From JBHIBA01 sp046758845 (lineage in GTDB: Bacteria; UBA8248; JACPRG01; G963555815), in contig JBHIBA010000269.1 of the NCBI GenBank assembly GCA_046758845.1, positions 1-6,494 of the forward strand: 6,494 nt of DNA, given 5' to 3'. The notes under the pieces were generated by a model. It saw only the letters and a program-made list of their open reading frames with translations. It was not told the origin of the DNA and ran no database searches. The first letter of the stretch is position 1, and every line of letters starts with the position of its first letter. A program made the position numbers and the translations under genes. Positions 5,859 through 6,494 of the stretch are shown one piece after another.

Positions 5859-5889
5859 CTACGGCCGGACGACGCGTCATTCAATGTAG

Positions 5890-5911
5890 GGGCGCATCTC
5901 CGTATGCGCCC
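5890..5911. repeat. REP-like palindrome 2
   Basis: Perfect 8-bp arms GGGCGCAT (5890-5897) and ATGCGCCC (5904-5911) surround a 6-nt loop. TGTAGG precedes the left arm. This gives the same hairpin size and spacing as palindrome 1 but with different arm sequence. Confidence 0.7.
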
Positions 5912-5922
5912 GCGTCGTTCTC

Positions 5923-5955
5923 CCCGTAAATACGGGCGGGGAGGGACACCCGCCC
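5923..5955. repeat. REP-like palindrome 3 (two overlapping hairpins)
   Basis: CCCGTA/TACGGG (5923-5928 with 5931-5936) overlaps the larger hairpin GGGCGGG (5934-5940) / CCCGCCC (5949-5955) with an 8-nt loop. The shared GGG means the two folds compete. CCTGC follows, a one-base variant of the usual CCTAC. Confidence 0.6.
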
Positions 5956-6055
5956 CTGCACGGGATCCAGCTTCGCGTCGCCCAGCCGAGGAGGCAACAC
6001 CGTCTTCTCTATGTAGGCTTTGTCCCTCATCAGCGCCTCTTCGTTGTCCTCCAGT

Positions 6056-6084
6056 CCCCGATTTCCGCTTCGCTCAAATCGGGG
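6056..6084. repeat. REP-like palindrome 4
   Basis: Perfect 9-bp arms CCCCGATTT (6056-6064) and AAATCGGGG (6076-6084) surround an 11-nt loop, followed by CTACA. It differs in arm sequence from the GGGCG-type palindromes but shares the trailing CTAC edge. Confidence 0.7.
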
Positions 6085-6097
6085 CTACACCATGTAG

Positions 6098-6118
6098 GGG
6101 CGCCCCTGGCGGGCGCCC
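6098..6118. repeat. REP-like palindrome 5
   Basis: Arms GGGCGCCC (6098-6105 and 6111-6118), each also self-complementary, lie around a 5-nt loop and are preceded by ATGTAGG. It starts about 10 bp beyond the stop of the HyuA at 6128, so it could also end transcription or protect the 3' end of that transcript. No U-run follows in the minus direction. Confidence 0.65.
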
Positions 6119-6125
6119 GCTCGGC

Positions 6126-6132
6126 GCCTAAC
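6126..6132 (-). other. Unoccupied GTTAGGC heptamer at the stop of the second HyuA
   Basis: The intact HyuA ends in the same AAC GCC CGT TAG GCG string as the relic, giving an identical GTTAGGC core over its stop codon. Nothing cassette-like is attached here: the sequence runs straight into palindrome 5. It is a natural comparison site for the occupied heptamer at 5428-5434. Confidence 0.6.
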
Positions 6133-6494
6133 GGGCGTTCACCGTCAGGATCAGGTTCTGAAATTCGTCTATGACGCCGGAAGCGCCTGGAGGGAGCACC
6201 GTCGTCGTATCGGACTGTTCGATGACGGCAGGCCCGGTTAGGGAGGCCCCTTGCCCCAGCCGGGTCCGATCGTAGATGCGCGTTTCCACGAAGCCCTTCG
6301 CATCCCCGAAGTACACAGGCCGCGCGCCCTTGAGAGCGTCTTCGGCCTTCGCCCGGCGCGCGGCGCGTTGAGGGGTCACGCCGGACGGCGCGCCGTAAGC
6401 CACAAGGCGCAGGTTGGCGATCTCAATCTCTCCCACGTCGGACGCCACGTATCCGTATTCCCGTTGATGTTCTGAATTGTATACCTGGATCATC
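6128..6494 (-). CDS. hyuA: Hydantoinase A / oxoprolinase-family subunit (HyuA), C-terminal part
   Basis: The last 121 residues and stop codon of a HyuA protein; the 5' part lies beyond the right edge. The Met codon at 6493 is internal, not the start. The family is the ATP-binding partner of HyuB in hydantoinases, 5-oxoprolinase and acetone/acetophenone carboxylases. Visible hallmarks are the SEHQREYGY region with following EIEIANLRLVAYG (7-35), RPVYF and the terminal block GPAVIEQSDTTTVLPPGAS ending in ILTVNAR. No frameshift is seen in the visible part. It lies upstream of hyuB in the same orientation but is separated from it by about 2.6 kb of repeats, a small gene, a HyuA relic and an integron cassette. 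It may now serve as HyuB's partner, or may belong with a HyuB elsewhere. Confidence 0.88.
   Translation of the reverse strand, partial: MIQVYNSEHQREYGYVASDVGEIEIANLRLVAYGAPSGVTPQRAARRAKAEDALKGARPVYFGDAKGFVETRIYDRTRLGQGASLTGPAVIEQSDTTTVLPPGASGVIDEFQNLILTVNAR

Larger units (their letters stand above)
5881..6030 (-). pseudogene. Possible coding relic invaded by palindromic repeats
   Basis: Between two palindromes the minus strand has a frame that reads like real protein: LEDNEEALMRDKAYIEKTV at about 6054-5998, continuing LPPRLGDAKLDP. The frame then runs through the repeats at 5934-5955 and 5890-5911 and stops at 5881-5883. ATG 6030 has GAAGAGG 5 nt upstream, so it could be a 49-residue product. 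The frame is also open upstream to a TAG at 6087-6085, through another repeat. I do not recognise the family. The repeat-encoded C-terminal half suggests a broken gene end. Confidence 0.25.

Noticed and set aside
5807..5884. N-terminal extension of the small protein to ATG 5884
   Set aside because: The extra 26 residues are encoded by palindrome DNA and a better ribosome-binding site precedes ATG 5806.
5837..6118. CRISPR array
   Set aside because: The palindromes differ in sequence and spacing, with no identical direct repeats or uniform spacers.
5434..6131. Second integron cassette between the two GTTAGGC heptamers
   Set aside because: The spacing invites it, but no RYYYAAC box or attC hairpin lies before the heptamer at 5434; that sequence is HyuA coding DNA.

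Overview
The window reads as chromosomal DNA from a GC-rich, probably uncultivated soil or sediment bacterium. It carries a hydantoinase/oxoprolinase-type catabolic locus, and its intergenic DNA is full of GTAGGGGC-type palindromic repeats like those common in environmental genomes. I cannot name the phylum; no rRNA or other phylogenetic marker is present.

Layout, left to right. (1) 28-999, minus: an ACMSD-like amidohydrolase. (2) 1000-1178: a divergent intergenic region with a convincing sigma70-type promoter reading rightward, followed by a leader that can fold over the next gene's Shine-Dalgarno. (3) 1179-1607, plus: a Rid/YjgF-family protein whose usual catalytic arginine is serine. (4) 1624-3501, minus: a complete hydantoinase B (HyuB) subunit, tail-to-tail with the Rid gene. 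(5) 3526-5433, minus: a complete 1908-bp integron gene cassette. It consists of one DUF262-HNH (GmrSD-like, predicted type IV restriction or anti-phage) gene and a canonical attC site. No integrase is in the window. (6) 5430-5543: a relic of a hydantoinase A (HyuA) C-terminus. (7) 5540-5806, minus: a small protein of unknown function. (8) 5807-6127: no convincing gene, but five hairpin-forming palindromes and a short coding-like relic. (9) 6128-6494, minus: the C-terminal part of a second HyuA, running off the right edge.

The main result is the cassette. Its left core site GTTAGGC overlaps the TAG stop codon of the HyuA relic. Removing the cassette in silico at the expected G/TT crossover rebuilds a tight hyuA-hyuB junction: the HyuA stop codon, 20 nt carrying a good ribosome-binding site, then the hyuB ATG. 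So a mobile-integron unit carrying a predicted defence gene has apparently landed outside an integron, in a metabolic operon, at a heptamer formed by a stop codon and its neighbours. The intact HyuA at the right edge ends in the same heptamer, still unoccupied.

How the genes fit together: HyuA and HyuB are normally subunits of one ATP-dependent hydrolase or carboxylase. The ACMSD-like and Rid-family genes beside them suggest breakdown of a nitrogen-containing ring compound or its acid products, but the substrate is not identifiable here. The stretch between the two HyuA C-termini is scarred by repeats and small relics, so the locus appears to have been rearranged more than once.
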